DNA of 64,000 nucleotides, from NCBI RefSeq assembly GCF_001186365.1, contig NZ_LDTZ01000014.1:1-64000 (forward strand). The letters run 5' to 3'. The translations under genes were made by a program, and so were the position numbers. The notes beneath the pieces were generated by a model. That model saw only the letters and a program-made list of their open reading frames with translations, was not told where the DNA came from and did no database searches. Below are positions 19,407 through 27,278 of this stretch, in pieces; the first letter of the stretch is position 1, and every line of letters starts with the position of its first letter. The stretch comes from Gordonia jacobaea (lineage in GTDB: Bacteria > Actinomycetota > Actinomycetes > Mycobacteriales > Mycobacteriaceae).

Positions 19407-19739
19407 TCAGTCGATATCGCCGCGGTCCAACCGTTCTTTCGCGATCAATCCGTCCTGGGCACGTTGTTCCTGATATACCAGTCGCCCGATTCTATGCGCG
19501 ATGACCGGTGCAGTGATGATGGCGAAGAGGCCGGCGAGAATCAACATTCCGACGTCGACGTTGTCGCCGAGTTGGATGATCGCGCCGAGGAGGATTTGCA
19601 GCAGTCCGAAGGTCTGAGGTTTGGTCGCCGCGTGCATCCGGCTCAGGGTGTCGGGAAAACGGAACACCCCGAGCGCCGCGGTGAACGCCATCAACGCGCC
19701 GAGGATGAGGAAGACCGAGCTGACGATGTCGACGATCAT
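19407..19739 (-). CDS. mnhG: Mrp/Mnh Na+/H+ antiporter subunit G
   Basis: A 110-residue protein with three membrane spans. The region GVFRFPDTLSRMHAATKPQT is the strongly conserved MrpG loop. The C-terminus is charged (KERLDRGDID). It is the last gene of the operon, 13 bases after mnhF. Mrp complexes need all subunits to exchange cytoplasmic Na+ (or K+) for H+ and give alkali/salt tolerance. Confidence 0.92.
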   Translation of the reverse strand: MIVDIVSSVFLILGALMAFTAALGVFRFPDTLSRMHAATKPQTFGLLQILLGAIIQLGDNVDVGMLILAGLFAIITAPVIAHRIGRLVYQEQRAQDGLIAKERLDRGDID

Positions 19740-19752
19740 GGTCGTTGCCCCC

Positions 19753-20016
19753 TCACGTCTGGTCGTCCCGGACTCGGAATCGGGCGATCGCGATCGACCC
19801 GACGAAGCTGAGTAGTGCCAGCGCCACGACGCCGGGCACCACGGTGGTGTCGCCGCTGTAGGCCGCCCACACCGCGAGACCGCACATCGCGAGCGCGATG
19901 AGAGTGTCGAGGGCGACGAGACGGTCGAGAGTTGTCGGTCCCATGAGCGCGCGGGCAGCGGTGAGCACGGCTGCGACGAGCAGCAGCGTGGCCACGATCA
20001 CCCAGACGACGCTCAT
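19753..20016 (-). CDS. mnhF: Mrp/Mnh Na+/H+ antiporter subunit F
   Basis: An 87-residue three-span membrane protein. ARALMGPTTLDRLVALDTLI is the MrpF signature and SFVGSIAIARF the conserved C-terminal span. Its ATG at 20016 overlaps the mnhE stop by four bases (ATGA), and it is followed 13 bases later by mnhG. It is part of the membrane-embedded small-subunit module of the antiporter. Confidence 0.92.
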   Translation of the reverse strand: MSVVWVIVATLLLVAAVLTAARALMGPTTLDRLVALDTLIALAMCGLAVWAAYSGDTTVVPGVVALALLSFVGSIAIARFRVRDDQT

Positions 20017-20804
20017 TGGTTCTGCTCCGCTTTGATCGACGCCCGCTCGGCGGTGCGCACGTGGTGATAGTCATCGTCGATGCCGTGGTACGGACTCGGG
20101 TGCCATTCGCTGTCACGCTCGAATGCCTTGATGAACATCCGCTCGACGAACGCGATCTGCCGGTGGAACGCCCGCACCTTCTTGTCTGAGCGGACATCGA
20201 AGACGTGCACGTAGATCAGCCGTCGACGATGGTCGATCTCCAGCACCATCGTGCCGGGCACGAGGTTGAGATAGTCGACGGCGAGGGTGAGCACCATGTC
20301 GGATTTGATTGCCACCCGCACCCGGATGACCGCTCCGAGTGGGCGATAGCCGGGTCGGATCGCGGCCCACGCCACCTGCGCGCTCGACACGAAGAAGTCG
20401 ACGATCAGCCGTGCGATGAGCCAGAGCACCGACACGGGGTGGATACGGCCCTCGACCGGAACCCGCGGCAGCGGCAGCACGATGGAGATGACCAGCGCGA
20501 GCACGACGCCACCGATGATGTTGGCCCACGACACCGTGCCCCACAGCAGCACCCAGACAAAGGTGAGCCAGGCGAGGACCCACAGGCGGACGGCCAGTTC
20601 ACGGCCGTCACTCGCGATTCGGCCCGGAAGCCGGATGTGTTCGCGAAGCCACACGAATACCCGGACGGTGTTCCAGAAGATGAACAGCAGCGACACGCGC
20701 CACGCATTGACGAGGAACGATCTCACGGGTCCCTTGCCGGGCGCGCGTACCGCCCCGGAGCTGCGGCGCCGGGGGTCTTGGTTGCCCTGGTCCTGGCTCG
20801 TCAT
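20013..20804 (-). CDS. mnhE: Mrp/Mnh Na+/H+ antiporter subunit E
   Basis: A 263-residue protein, longer than typical MrpE (about 160). Residues 25-60 form one span, then an N-terminal-specific extra region precedes the MrpE core (WANIIGGVVLALVISIVLPLP, then DFFVSSAQVAWAAIRPGY and LNLVPGTMVLEIDHRRRLIYVHVFDV, quoted in parts: VPGTMVLEID). The acidic/His-rich C-terminal 45 residues are extra. Translationally coupled to both neighbours through four-base overlaps (mnhD stop, mnhF start). Confidence 0.9.
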   Translation of the reverse strand: MTSQDQGNQDPRRRSSGAVRAPGKGPVRSFLVNAWRVSLLFIFWNTVRVFVWLREHIRLPGRIASDGRELAVRLWVLAWLTFVWVLLWGTVSWANIIGGVVLALVISIVLPLPRVPVEGRIHPVSVLWLIARLIVDFFVSSAQVAWAAIRPGYRPLGAVIRVRVAIKSDMVLTLAVDYLNLVPGTMVLEIDHRRRLIYVHVFDVRSDKKVRAFHRQIAFVERMFIKAFERDSEWHPSPYHGIDDDYHHVRTAERASIKAEQNQ

Positions 20805-22408
20805 CTGTCACCTCCCAGCACGCTGACGATGTAGTTGTCGCGGTCGGATATGTTGTCGGCCGCGCTGTCGGTGAAGCGCAGGATCGGGCCTGCCCAGAAG
20901 GTCAGCACGAGACCGGCCGCGACCATCAGCGCGGTCGGTACCACCATCGACGTCGGCATGCGGCCGACGTCTTCGCGGTCGTCGAAGGAGATGTCGGCAC
21001 GCTCGTCGATGAGGGCAGACGGAGCGCTGTCGGCGAGCTCGCCCTCGGGAGCGTCGGCACGCGGTCGCCAGAACGCCTTGGTCCACACGCGGGCCATAAC
21101 GTAGAGGGTCAACAGGCTGGTGATCACCGAACCGGCGACCAACAACCACGCGAGCACCGACCCGTCGCGAGTGCCCGCCTCGAGTAACCCGACCTTGCCG
21201 ATGAACCCGGAGAACGGGGGGATGCCGCCGAGGTTGAGGGCCGGGATCAAGAAGAGTCCTGCGAGCAGGGGACTCGCGATCAGGCCGCCGAGCCTGCGCA
21301 ACGACGCAGAGCCCGCCTGTCGTTCGATGAGGCCGACGACCAGGAACAGCGTCGTCTGCACGAGGATGTGGTGCGCGACGTAGTAGATCGCCGCGGACAG
21401 TCCCAGTCGTGACGACAGCGCGATACCGAAGATCATGTAGCCGATGTGCGAGACGAGCGTGAACGACAAAAGGCGCTTGATGTCGGACTGCGCGATCGCA
21501 CCGAAGATGCCTATCAGCATCGTCAGCAGGCCCGCGACCATCAGGATCGAATCCATCGATCCGCCGGGGAACAGCAGGGTATGTGTGCGCATGATCGCGT
21601 ACACACCGACCTTGGTCAGCAAGCCGGCGAACACCGCGGTGACCGGGGCGGGAGCCGTCGGATACGAGTCGGGCAGCCACGACGACAGTGGGAACACCGC
21701 GGCCTTGATGCCGAATGCGACGAGGAGCACCGCGTAGAGCGCGTTGCGGGTTCCCTCGGCCACGGTGTCGAGTCGCAGCGCCATCTCGGCGAGGTTCAGC
21801 GTGCCGGTCGTCGCGTAGGCGAACGCGATGCCCGCGAGGAAGATCAGCGACGAGAGCATCGACACCATCACGTACGACGCTCCTGCACGCACGCGTTCTC
21901 CGCTGGCACCGAGTGTGAGCAGCACGAAGCTCGCCGACAGCAGGATCTCGAACGAGACGAACAGGTTGAACAGGTCGCCGGCGAGGAAGGAGTTGCAGAC
22001 GCCCGCGCACAGGATCAGATAGGTCGGCAGGAAGATCGACACCGGCTGCTGCGACGTGCCGTCGCGGATACCCTGCCCGATCGCGTAGCTCACCACGCAC
22101 AGCAGCACAACGGTCGAGACCACCAGCATCAACGCTGCGAGCGGATCGACGACCAACGTGATCCCGAGCGGACCGTTCGGGTACCCCTTCGACCCCCACC
22201 CGCCGATGTGGACCGAGAACGTTCCGTGTTCGTCGGTGAGGTAGAGCATCATGCCCGACGCGACGAGCGCGGTACCGATCGCGACGAGAGCGACAGCACG
22301 CTGCAGGATGGGGCTTCGACCGGCGAGCAGCGTGATCGCGGCACCGAGCAGCGGTACGAGCGTCGGCAGCGTGATGAGAACCGGAATCCACGAGGGCTGG
22401 GGGATCAT
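20801..22408 (-). CDS. mnhD: Mrp/Mnh Na+/H+ antiporter subunit D (proton-pumping NuoN/M-like)
   Basis: A 535-residue protein with about 14 membrane spans, homologous to the ND2/ND4/ND5 proton-channel subunits of complex I. Key features include the buried charges in GIKAAVFPLSSWLPDSYPTAPAP (the lysine and the PVTA motif) and the mid-membrane SDIKRLLSFTLVSHIGYM. The C-terminal 60 residues carry an acidic loop (RADAPEGELADSAPSALID). Its ATG overlaps the mnhC stop and its own stop overlaps mnhE. This is one of the two putative proton-channel subunits along with MnhA. Confidence 0.93.
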   Translation of the reverse strand: MIPQPSWIPVLITLPTLVPLLGAAITLLAGRSPILQRAVALVAIGTALVASGMMLYLTDEHGTFSVHIGGWGSKGYPNGPLGITLVVDPLAALMLVVSTVVLLCVVSYAIGQGIRDGTSQQPVSIFLPTYLILCAGVCNSFLAGDLFNLFVSFEILLSASFVLLTLGASGERVRAGASYVMVSMLSSLIFLAGIAFAYATTGTLNLAEMALRLDTVAEGTRNALYAVLLVAFGIKAAVFPLSSWLPDSYPTAPAPVTAVFAGLLTKVGVYAIMRTHTLLFPGGSMDSILMVAGLLTMLIGIFGAIAQSDIKRLLSFTLVSHIGYMIFGIALSSRLGLSAAIYYVAHHILVQTTLFLVVGLIERQAGSASLRRLGGLIASPLLAGLFLIPALNLGGIPPFSGFIGKVGLLEAGTRDGSVLAWLLVAGSVITSLLTLYVMARVWTKAFWRPRADAPEGELADSAPSALIDERADISFDDREDVGRMPTSMVVPTALMVAAGLVLTFWAGPILRFTDSAADNISDRDNYIVSVLGGDR

Positions 22409-23094
22409 CGATCGTCTCCCGGCTGCGGGGGATCACGCGGGTCGGCCGTTCCGGGATAGGGCTTGTCCGGATCCTGCAGATCATTGCCCAGCGGCCACGT
22501 CATGTCGACGACGTCGAGGCCGGCTTCTGCGAGTTCGTCCTCCTCGCGCGAGACCTCGTCGATGACGTCGTCATCGTCTGGCATGAGGTCGGTCTCGATC
22601 TTGGTCCGGTGCAGTGCGGCGTACTCCTCGGGTGTCAGTGGGTTGCCTTCGTCGTCGAACAGGTCGCCGAGTGGTGTGTCGGCGCCGGTCTCGGGGTTGT
22701 CGCTGCGGTCGCGGTCCGGTGCGGTCTGCAGGTTCGTGTTGAGGACCTTGCGATCTTCCACGTCGTCTTCGAGGTCGTCGTCGTCTCGGTTGAGGACGAA
22801 CAGGCGGTAGACCATCGCGAGGATGAACGCGGCGACACCCATCGTGATGACGATCGCCGTGAGGACCATCGCCTGCGCGAGAGGGTCGGCGTCCTGCGTG
22901 CGGTGATCCGACGTCCTGCCGAGGATCGGCGGGTTTCCCGGAGGTCCCGCGAGGGTGATGATCAGCAGGTTGATGCCGTTTCCGACCAGCAGCAGACCCA
23001 GCAGCATGCGGATCAGACTGCGTTCCATGAGCAGATACGAGCCGCAGGCGGCGAGGATCGCGACGATGACGAGGAGTCCGAGATTCACGCTCAT
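22405..23094 (-). CDS. mnhC: Mrp/Mnh Na+/H+ antiporter subunit C with long acidic tail
   Basis: A 229-residue protein; typical MrpC (NuoK-like) is about 110. The first 112 residues are the three-span core (NLGLLVIVAILAACGSYLLM, LLLVGNGINLLIITLAGPPG, DPLAQAMVLTAIVITMGVAA). The last 115 residues are a highly acidic hydrophilic cytoplasmic extension (DDDDLEDDVEDRK and later DDDDVIDEVSREEDE) that could bind cations or partner proteins. The ATG at 23094 overlaps the mnhA stop; a much longer upstream frame is a shadow. Confidence 0.9.
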   Translation of the reverse strand: MSVNLGLLVIVAILAACGSYLLMERSLIRMLLGLLLVGNGINLLIITLAGPPGNPPILGRTSDHRTQDADPLAQAMVLTAIVITMGVAAFILAMVYRLFVLNRDDDDLEDDVEDRKVLNTNLQTAPDRDRSDNPETGADTPLGDLFDDEGNPLTPEEYAALHRTKIETDLMPDDDDVIDEVSREEDELAEAGLDVVDMTWPLGNDLQDPDKPYPGTADPRDPPQPGDDR

Positions 23095-26015
23095 CGGCTT
23101 GCCTCCCCGGGTACGCGCATGATGGTGCCTGCCGGGATCGAGGTCTCGACGTCGAGGCGCGCGCCGAGGCTGCGCAGGATGTCGAGCACCAGGCCGACCA
23201 CGATGAGGTAGATGCCGAGGTCGAAGAACAGTGCGGTGACGATCTTGATGTCGCCGAGCAGCGGCAGCGTGACCTTGAGGACAGCCGACGACAGCGCGGG
23301 CGCGCCGAGCAGCATCGAGGTCGCCGCGGTGCCCGCGGAGATCAATAATCCTGTTCCGAGGAACTTGCCGGGTTCGATGGGCAGCGCCTCGCCGAGTTCG
23401 TAGCGACCGCCCGCCAGATAGCGCAACACGAGTGCCAGTCCCATCGTGAGACCACCCGCGAACCCTCCGCCGGGAGCGTTGTGGCCCGCGAAGAAGAAGT
23501 AGATCGAGAGCACGACCATCGTCGGGAAGATCAGACGCGTCGTCGCCTCGAGCACCATCGACCGGTGGCGTGGGTCGCGGAACTCGCTGCCGCGCAGCCA
23601 CGTGGTGCGATCCGGCGGGATCGGGTCGTCGTCTTCGTCGTTCTGGCCGTTCGGGTTGCCGTTGGGACCATTCGCGAGCATGCGTGCGGCGTCGGACACG
23701 CGCGGCGCGGCACCGAACCTGCGGTTGCGGAACACCATCGACGCGACGCCCGTGGCTGCGACGATGAGCACGCTGATCTCGCCCATCGTGTCCCACGCGC
23801 GGATGTCGACGAGCAGCACGTTGACCGCGTTGGCGCCGTGGCCCCACTTGTACGCGGCTTCGGGGATGTCGACCGAGACAGGCTGTGAGTTGCGCGCGGC
23901 AGCGGCGAACAGGCCGATGACCACGAGGCTGACACCGACCGCTGCGCCGATGAGTGCGCGGACCGCCTTGAACCCCGTCGCGTGGCGCGGCTCGGGTTCT
24001 GCGGGCAGCTTGCGCAGGACCAGCACGAAGATGACCAGCGTGAGCGTCTCGACCAGGAACTGGGTGAGCGCGAGGTCGGGGGCGCCGTAGAGAGCGAACA
24101 GCACTCCGCAGCCGTAGCCCGTGACACCGACGATCAGTGTTGCGGCGAGTCGGTTGCGCAGCAGGACCGCCGCGATCGCCGCGGCTGCCATGATCCCACC
24201 GATCACCACCTCGATCGACGAGTCGAATCCGCGCGGCGAGAGTCGATCACGTGCACCGAGGAACAGCACCGTGACAGGCAGGATGATCGCGGTGCACATG
24301 ATCACGCCCTGCGTGATGGGCAGCGAACCGCGCTGGGTGTTGCGGGTCAGTGTGAGCGAGAGGGAGTCGGCCGTGCGCAGCGTGGCGTCGTAGATGCGGT
24401 CGGCGTTGAGTAGCGGGCGGTAGCGGAACAGCACATCCCGAAGACGTCGGATCAGCATGAACAGTGCTGCGCCACCGACGATGACGATGATGGAGAAGAC
24501 CACCGGCAGCCCGAAGCCGTGCCACATGGCCAGATGCTCGATCTTGTGGCCGTACGACGGCAGGGTCTCGGCGTAGGGCTCGAAGGCGGTGCCGATCAGC
24601 GGGCTCAGGAAAGCGGTGACGACACCGAGTACCGCGAGGATCGCGGGTGGCGTCTGGAACGCGACCGAGGGCGGATGCATCTGTGCGACGACGCGGCTCG
24701 GGAGCTGGCGCACCTTGCGACCGAACGCGCCCCACAGGAATCGCGTCGTGTACGCCATCGTGATGATCGACCCCGCCAACAAGACGTAGTCGACGGTCTC
24801 GGCCTGCCAGTGCTGCAGCGATCCGGTATCCCAGATCGAGGCGAACGCGGTCTCCTTGCCGACGAACCCCATGGTGAACGGCAACCCGGCCATGCTCGCA
24901 CCCGCGATGGCGGCGATGAGGGCGAGGACGGGCAGACGGTGGCCGAGCCGGGCCAGCTTGCGGATGTCGCGGGTACCGGTCGAGTGGTCGATGATGCCGA
25001 CGACCATGAACAGTGCGGCTTTGAACATCGCGTGCGCCACCAGCATCGCCAGCGCGGCCATCGCGACGTTCGCGTCGCCCATGCCGAACAACACGGCGAG
25101 GAAGCCGAGCTGCGACACAGTGCCGAACGCGAGGATGAGCTTGAGATCGAGTTCGCGAAGCGAGCGCCAGCCGCCGAGCAGCATGGTGAAACAGCCGAGC
25201 CCGATCGTCATGACCTGCCAACTGGTGAGGCCGGAGAAGCCGGGAGCCAACCGCCCGATCAGGTAGATGCCGGCCTTCACCATCGCCGCGGCGTGGAGGT
25301 ATGCGCTGACAGGTGTCGGCGCGGCCATCGCGCCGGGCAGCCAGAAGTGGAACGGGACGATCGCGGACTTGCTGACGGCGCCGATCAGCACCAGCACGAT
25401 CGCGACGTCGACAAAGATGCCGCTCGACGGCGGGTGCGCCACCAGGTCGGAGAGCAGATACGACCCGGTTCGTTCGCCGAGCATGATGATGCCGACGAGC
25501 ATCGCGAGTCCGCCGAGGGTGGTCACGAGTAGTGCCTGCGTCGCGGATCTGCGCGAGGTGGCGCGGACGTGATAGAAGCCCACGAGCATGAACGACAACA
25601 CCGTGGTGAGCTCCCAGAAGATATAGAGCATCAGCATGTTGTCGCTGGCGACGAGTCCGAACATTGCCGCGGCGAACGCAATCATCTCGCCACCGAAGAT
25701 GGCGACCCGCGGGCGAGCGTCGTCGAAGTAATTGGCGCAGTAGCAGAGCACCAACGCCCCGACACCGAGGATCAGCACCGACATGATGGCCGTGAGCGTG
25801 TCGAAACGCATCACGAAATCCATCTGCAGCGTCGGAGCCCAGGTGACCGTCTCGACGCGGGGAGGATCGTGCGCGTGTGGCCAGTTGAGCAGGACCCAGA
25901 TCAGACCGCCGAGCGGAGCGAGCGCGAGTACGTAGAAACCCCTGGTGCCGAGCGCATGAACGATGGCGGGTGCGATGAGCGCACACACGGCCAACGCGGC
26001 CAACACCGAGATCAA
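23091..26015 (-). CDS. mnhA: Mrp/Mnh antiporter subunit A, fused MrpA-MrpB form
   Basis: A 974-residue protein with about 20 membrane spans. The N-terminal two thirds are the NuoL-like MrpA core (MFGLVASDNMLMLYIFWELT, KSAIVPFHFWLPGAMAAPTPVSAYLHAA in part, FGTVSQLGFL). The rest includes an MrpB-like C-terminal domain (FFFAGHNAPGGGFAGGLTMGLA). Fused A-B subunits are the usual actinobacterial arrangement. Start: TTG at 26015, with GGAG five bases upstream; it is the first gene of the mnhACDEFG operon. No regulatory site is obvious in the short gap to the divergent lipoprotein gene. Confidence 0.92.
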   Translation of the reverse strand: MISVLAALAVCALIAPAIVHALGTRGFYVLALAPLGGLIWVLLNWPHAHDPPRVETVTWAPTLQMDFVMRFDTLTAIMSVLILGVGALVLCYCANYFDDARPRVAIFGGEMIAFAAAMFGLVASDNMLMLYIFWELTTVLSFMLVGFYHVRATSRRSATQALLVTTLGGLAMLVGIIMLGERTGSYLLSDLVAHPPSSGIFVDVAIVLVLIGAVSKSAIVPFHFWLPGAMAAPTPVSAYLHAAAMVKAGIYLIGRLAPGFSGLTSWQVMTIGLGCFTMLLGGWRSLRELDLKLILAFGTVSQLGFLAVLFGMGDANVAMAALAMLVAHAMFKAALFMVVGIIDHSTGTRDIRKLARLGHRLPVLALIAAIAGASMAGLPFTMGFVGKETAFASIWDTGSLQHWQAETVDYVLLAGSIITMAYTTRFLWGAFGRKVRQLPSRVVAQMHPPSVAFQTPPAILAVLGVVTAFLSPLIGTAFEPYAETLPSYGHKIEHLAMWHGFGLPVVFSIIVIVGGAALFMLIRRLRDVLFRYRPLLNADRIYDATLRTADSLSLTLTRNTQRGSLPITQGVIMCTAIILPVTVLFLGARDRLSPRGFDSSIEVVIGGIMAAAAIAAVLLRNRLAATLIVGVTGYGCGVLFALYGAPDLALTQFLVETLTLVIFVLVLRKLPAEPEPRHATGFKAVRALIGAAVGVSLVVIGLFAAAARNSQPVSVDIPEAAYKWGHGANAVNVLLVDIRAWDTMGEISVLIVAATGVASMVFRNRRFGAAPRVSDAARMLANGPNGNPNGQNDEDDDPIPPDRTTWLRGSEFRDPRHRSMVLEATTRLIFPTMVVLSIYFFFAGHNAPGGGFAGGLTMGLALVLRYLAGGRYELGEALPIEPGKFLGTGLLISAGTAATSMLLGAPALSSAVLKVTLPLLGDIKIVTALFFDLGIYLIVVGLVLDILRSLGARLDVETSIPAGTIMRVPGEASR

Positions 26016-26090
26016 AGGGCACTCCGTCTTTCGTCGTCTGGCGGGGTGTCACGGAGCAACTGCCCGCTCGACTATCTTACCGTTGCAGTC

Positions 26091-26507
26091 ATGTCCCGCT
26101 TAGTCAGGTTCACAGTCGTTCTGCTGACGTGCACGCTTGCGCTGGTCATCGGTGCTTGCGGGTCCGACGAGGACAGCGGTCTCAAGGGAGTGGCACTACC
26201 GTCTGATTTTCCCTCCGATCAAGTTCCCCTGATCGACGGAACGGTGCTGACTGCGTCAGGCGATGCGACCAAGGGCTGGTCGGTGACGGTCCAGGCGCCC
26301 GCCGGCGATTCCGGTGTCCTGGACACCGCGGTCAAGAAGTTGACCGACGCCGGTTACACAGAGTCGCAACGAACGTCGCAGAACGGACAGTCCGTCGTGG
26401 TGCTGACTGCGGATAAGGCAGGCAAGACGTACTGGGTGAGCGCGGGTGTCACCCCTGCCGCCGCGTCCGGCGGGTCGTCGGTATTCTACACGATCACGAC
26501 GAGCTGA
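26091..26507 (+). CDS. Small lipoprotein of unknown function
   Basis: A 138-residue protein with a cleavable lipoprotein signal (residues 1-22, lipobox IGAC). The mature part repeats an alternating beta-strand pattern with a double Ser/Gly-rich end (SGGSSVFYTITTS); I recognise no family domain. The start at 26091 is the first ATG before the signal peptide and lies close to the divergent mnhA TTG (75 bases), so the two promoters share that gap. There is no clear ribosome binding site, so it may be leaderless. Ends in a 9-bp hairpin. Confidence 0.8.
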   Translation: MSRLVRFTVVLLTCTLALVIGACGSDEDSGLKGVALPSDFPSDQVPLIDGTVLTASGDATKGWSVTVQAPAGDSGVLDTAVKKLTDAGYTESQRTSQNGQSVVVLTADKAGKTYWVSAGVTPAAASGGSSVFYTITTS

Positions 26508-26516
26508 GGTTCACAG

Positions 26517-26542
26517 CCGACTGCCAGAGAGTGGGCAGTCGG
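26517..26542 (+). terminator. Hairpin terminator after the small lipoprotein gene
   Basis: CCGACTGCC at 26517-26525 pairs perfectly with GGCAGTCGG at 26534-26542 across an 8-base loop, ten bases after the stop codon at 26505-26507. There is no T tract. Confidence 0.6.
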
Positions 26543-26647
26543 ACGCAAGGGATGCCACGCACCGTGGACGGCACTGTTGATGCGTCATCAGCGCGCCGAA
26601 TGTCCGGCGCTGGTCGACGACGCACCCGAGCGCAGGGAGTCCCCACG

Positions 26648-27223
26648 ATGTCCGCACCCACCACCGGAGAACACTCGACGAACCCCGAGTACCCGACGAA
26701 TCCCGATCACCCGACGACCGATCACCTGACGCCAGGGCAGGCGGCCTGGCAGGCGGAAGCGCCTCCGGCCGGCGACTCTGCGCAGCCACGAGCCGACCAG
26801 GTGCCGCCGAAGGTCAAGAACGCGATCATCGCGGGCGGGATCGGACTGGCCGTCGGGTTCGGACTGCTCGGCTTCGGCGCCGGGTACGTCGTGGGCCACG
26901 ACAACTCGACGGGCCAGAGCCAGATGCGCGGCCCCGGGATGAACGGCGGCGGCATGAACGGTGGCGGAATGAACGGGGGCGGGATGCCCGGCATGAACGG
27001 TGGTGGCATGAATGGTGGCCAGATGCCCGGCATGAACGGCGGCACGGGCCAGAACGGGCAGCTTCCCAACGGTCAGCAGGGGCAGATGCCGAACGGCCAA
27101 GTGCCGAACGGCCAGCTGCCGAATGGCCAGCAGGGCCAGACCCCGAACGGCCAAACCCCGAACGGGCAGGTGCCCAACGGTCAGCAGGGTCAGACCGGGC
27201 AGACCGGCACCCAGACCAGTTGA
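26648..27223 (+). CDS. Membrane protein with long Met-Asn-Gly and Asn-Gly-Gln repeat tail
   Basis: A 191-residue protein: an N-terminal Pro/Thr-rich region, one transmembrane span (about residues 57-85, GIGLAVGFGLLGFGAGYVV), and a low-complexity exterior. The tail has repeated GMNGGG units and then PNGQ/PNGQQGQ units; the Met, Asn, Gly and Gln richness with no charge resembles proline/glycine-rich cell-wall proteins. Function unknown. GGGAG at 26635-26639 supports the ATG at 26648 rather than the in-frame extension to 26531. The stop codon lies in a 14-bp tandem repeat (27213-27254). Confidence 0.78.
   Translation: MSAPTTGEHSTNPEYPTNPDHPTTDHLTPGQAAWQAEAPPAGDSAQPRADQVPPKVKNAIIAGGIGLAVGFGLLGFGAGYVVGHDNSTGQSQMRGPGMNGGGMNGGGMNGGGMPGMNGGGMNGGQMPGMNGGTGQNGQLPNGQQGQMPNGQVPNGQLPNGQQGQTPNGQTPNGQVPNGQQGQTGQTGTQTS
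26935..27205 (+). repeat. Coding tandem repeats for GMNGGG and PNGQ peptides
   Basis: Degenerate 15-21-bp coding repeats ATGAACGGCGGCGG-like (26938-27050) then 12-bp CCGAACGGCCAA-like units (27064-27190). They are in frame and give the low-complexity tail of the membrane protein; sequence variation between copies indicates age rather than a recent slippage. Confidence 0.7.
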
Positions 27224-27254
27224 ACCAGACCAGTTGAACCAGACCAGTTGAACC
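27213..27254 (+). repeat. 14-bp tandem triplication across a stop codon
   Basis: AGACCAGTTGAACC occurs three times without interruption (27213-27226, 27227-27240, 27241-27254). The TGA stop of the preceding membrane protein lies inside the first copy, so the copies downstream are untranslated. The identity of the copies suggests a recent event. Confidence 0.9.
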
Positions 27255-27278
27255 CAGCCGTTCACTCGCCCCAGCTGT

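Noticed and set aside
20808..22484. A 558-codon minus-strand frame overlapping mnhD
   Set aside because: Arg-rich +1 shadow of the antiporter subunit; the mnhD frame has all spans and motifs.
22405..23847. A 480-codon frame extending mnhC upstream
   Set aside because: The extension is Arg-rich shadow of mnhA; a good start overlapping the mnhA stop exists at 23094.
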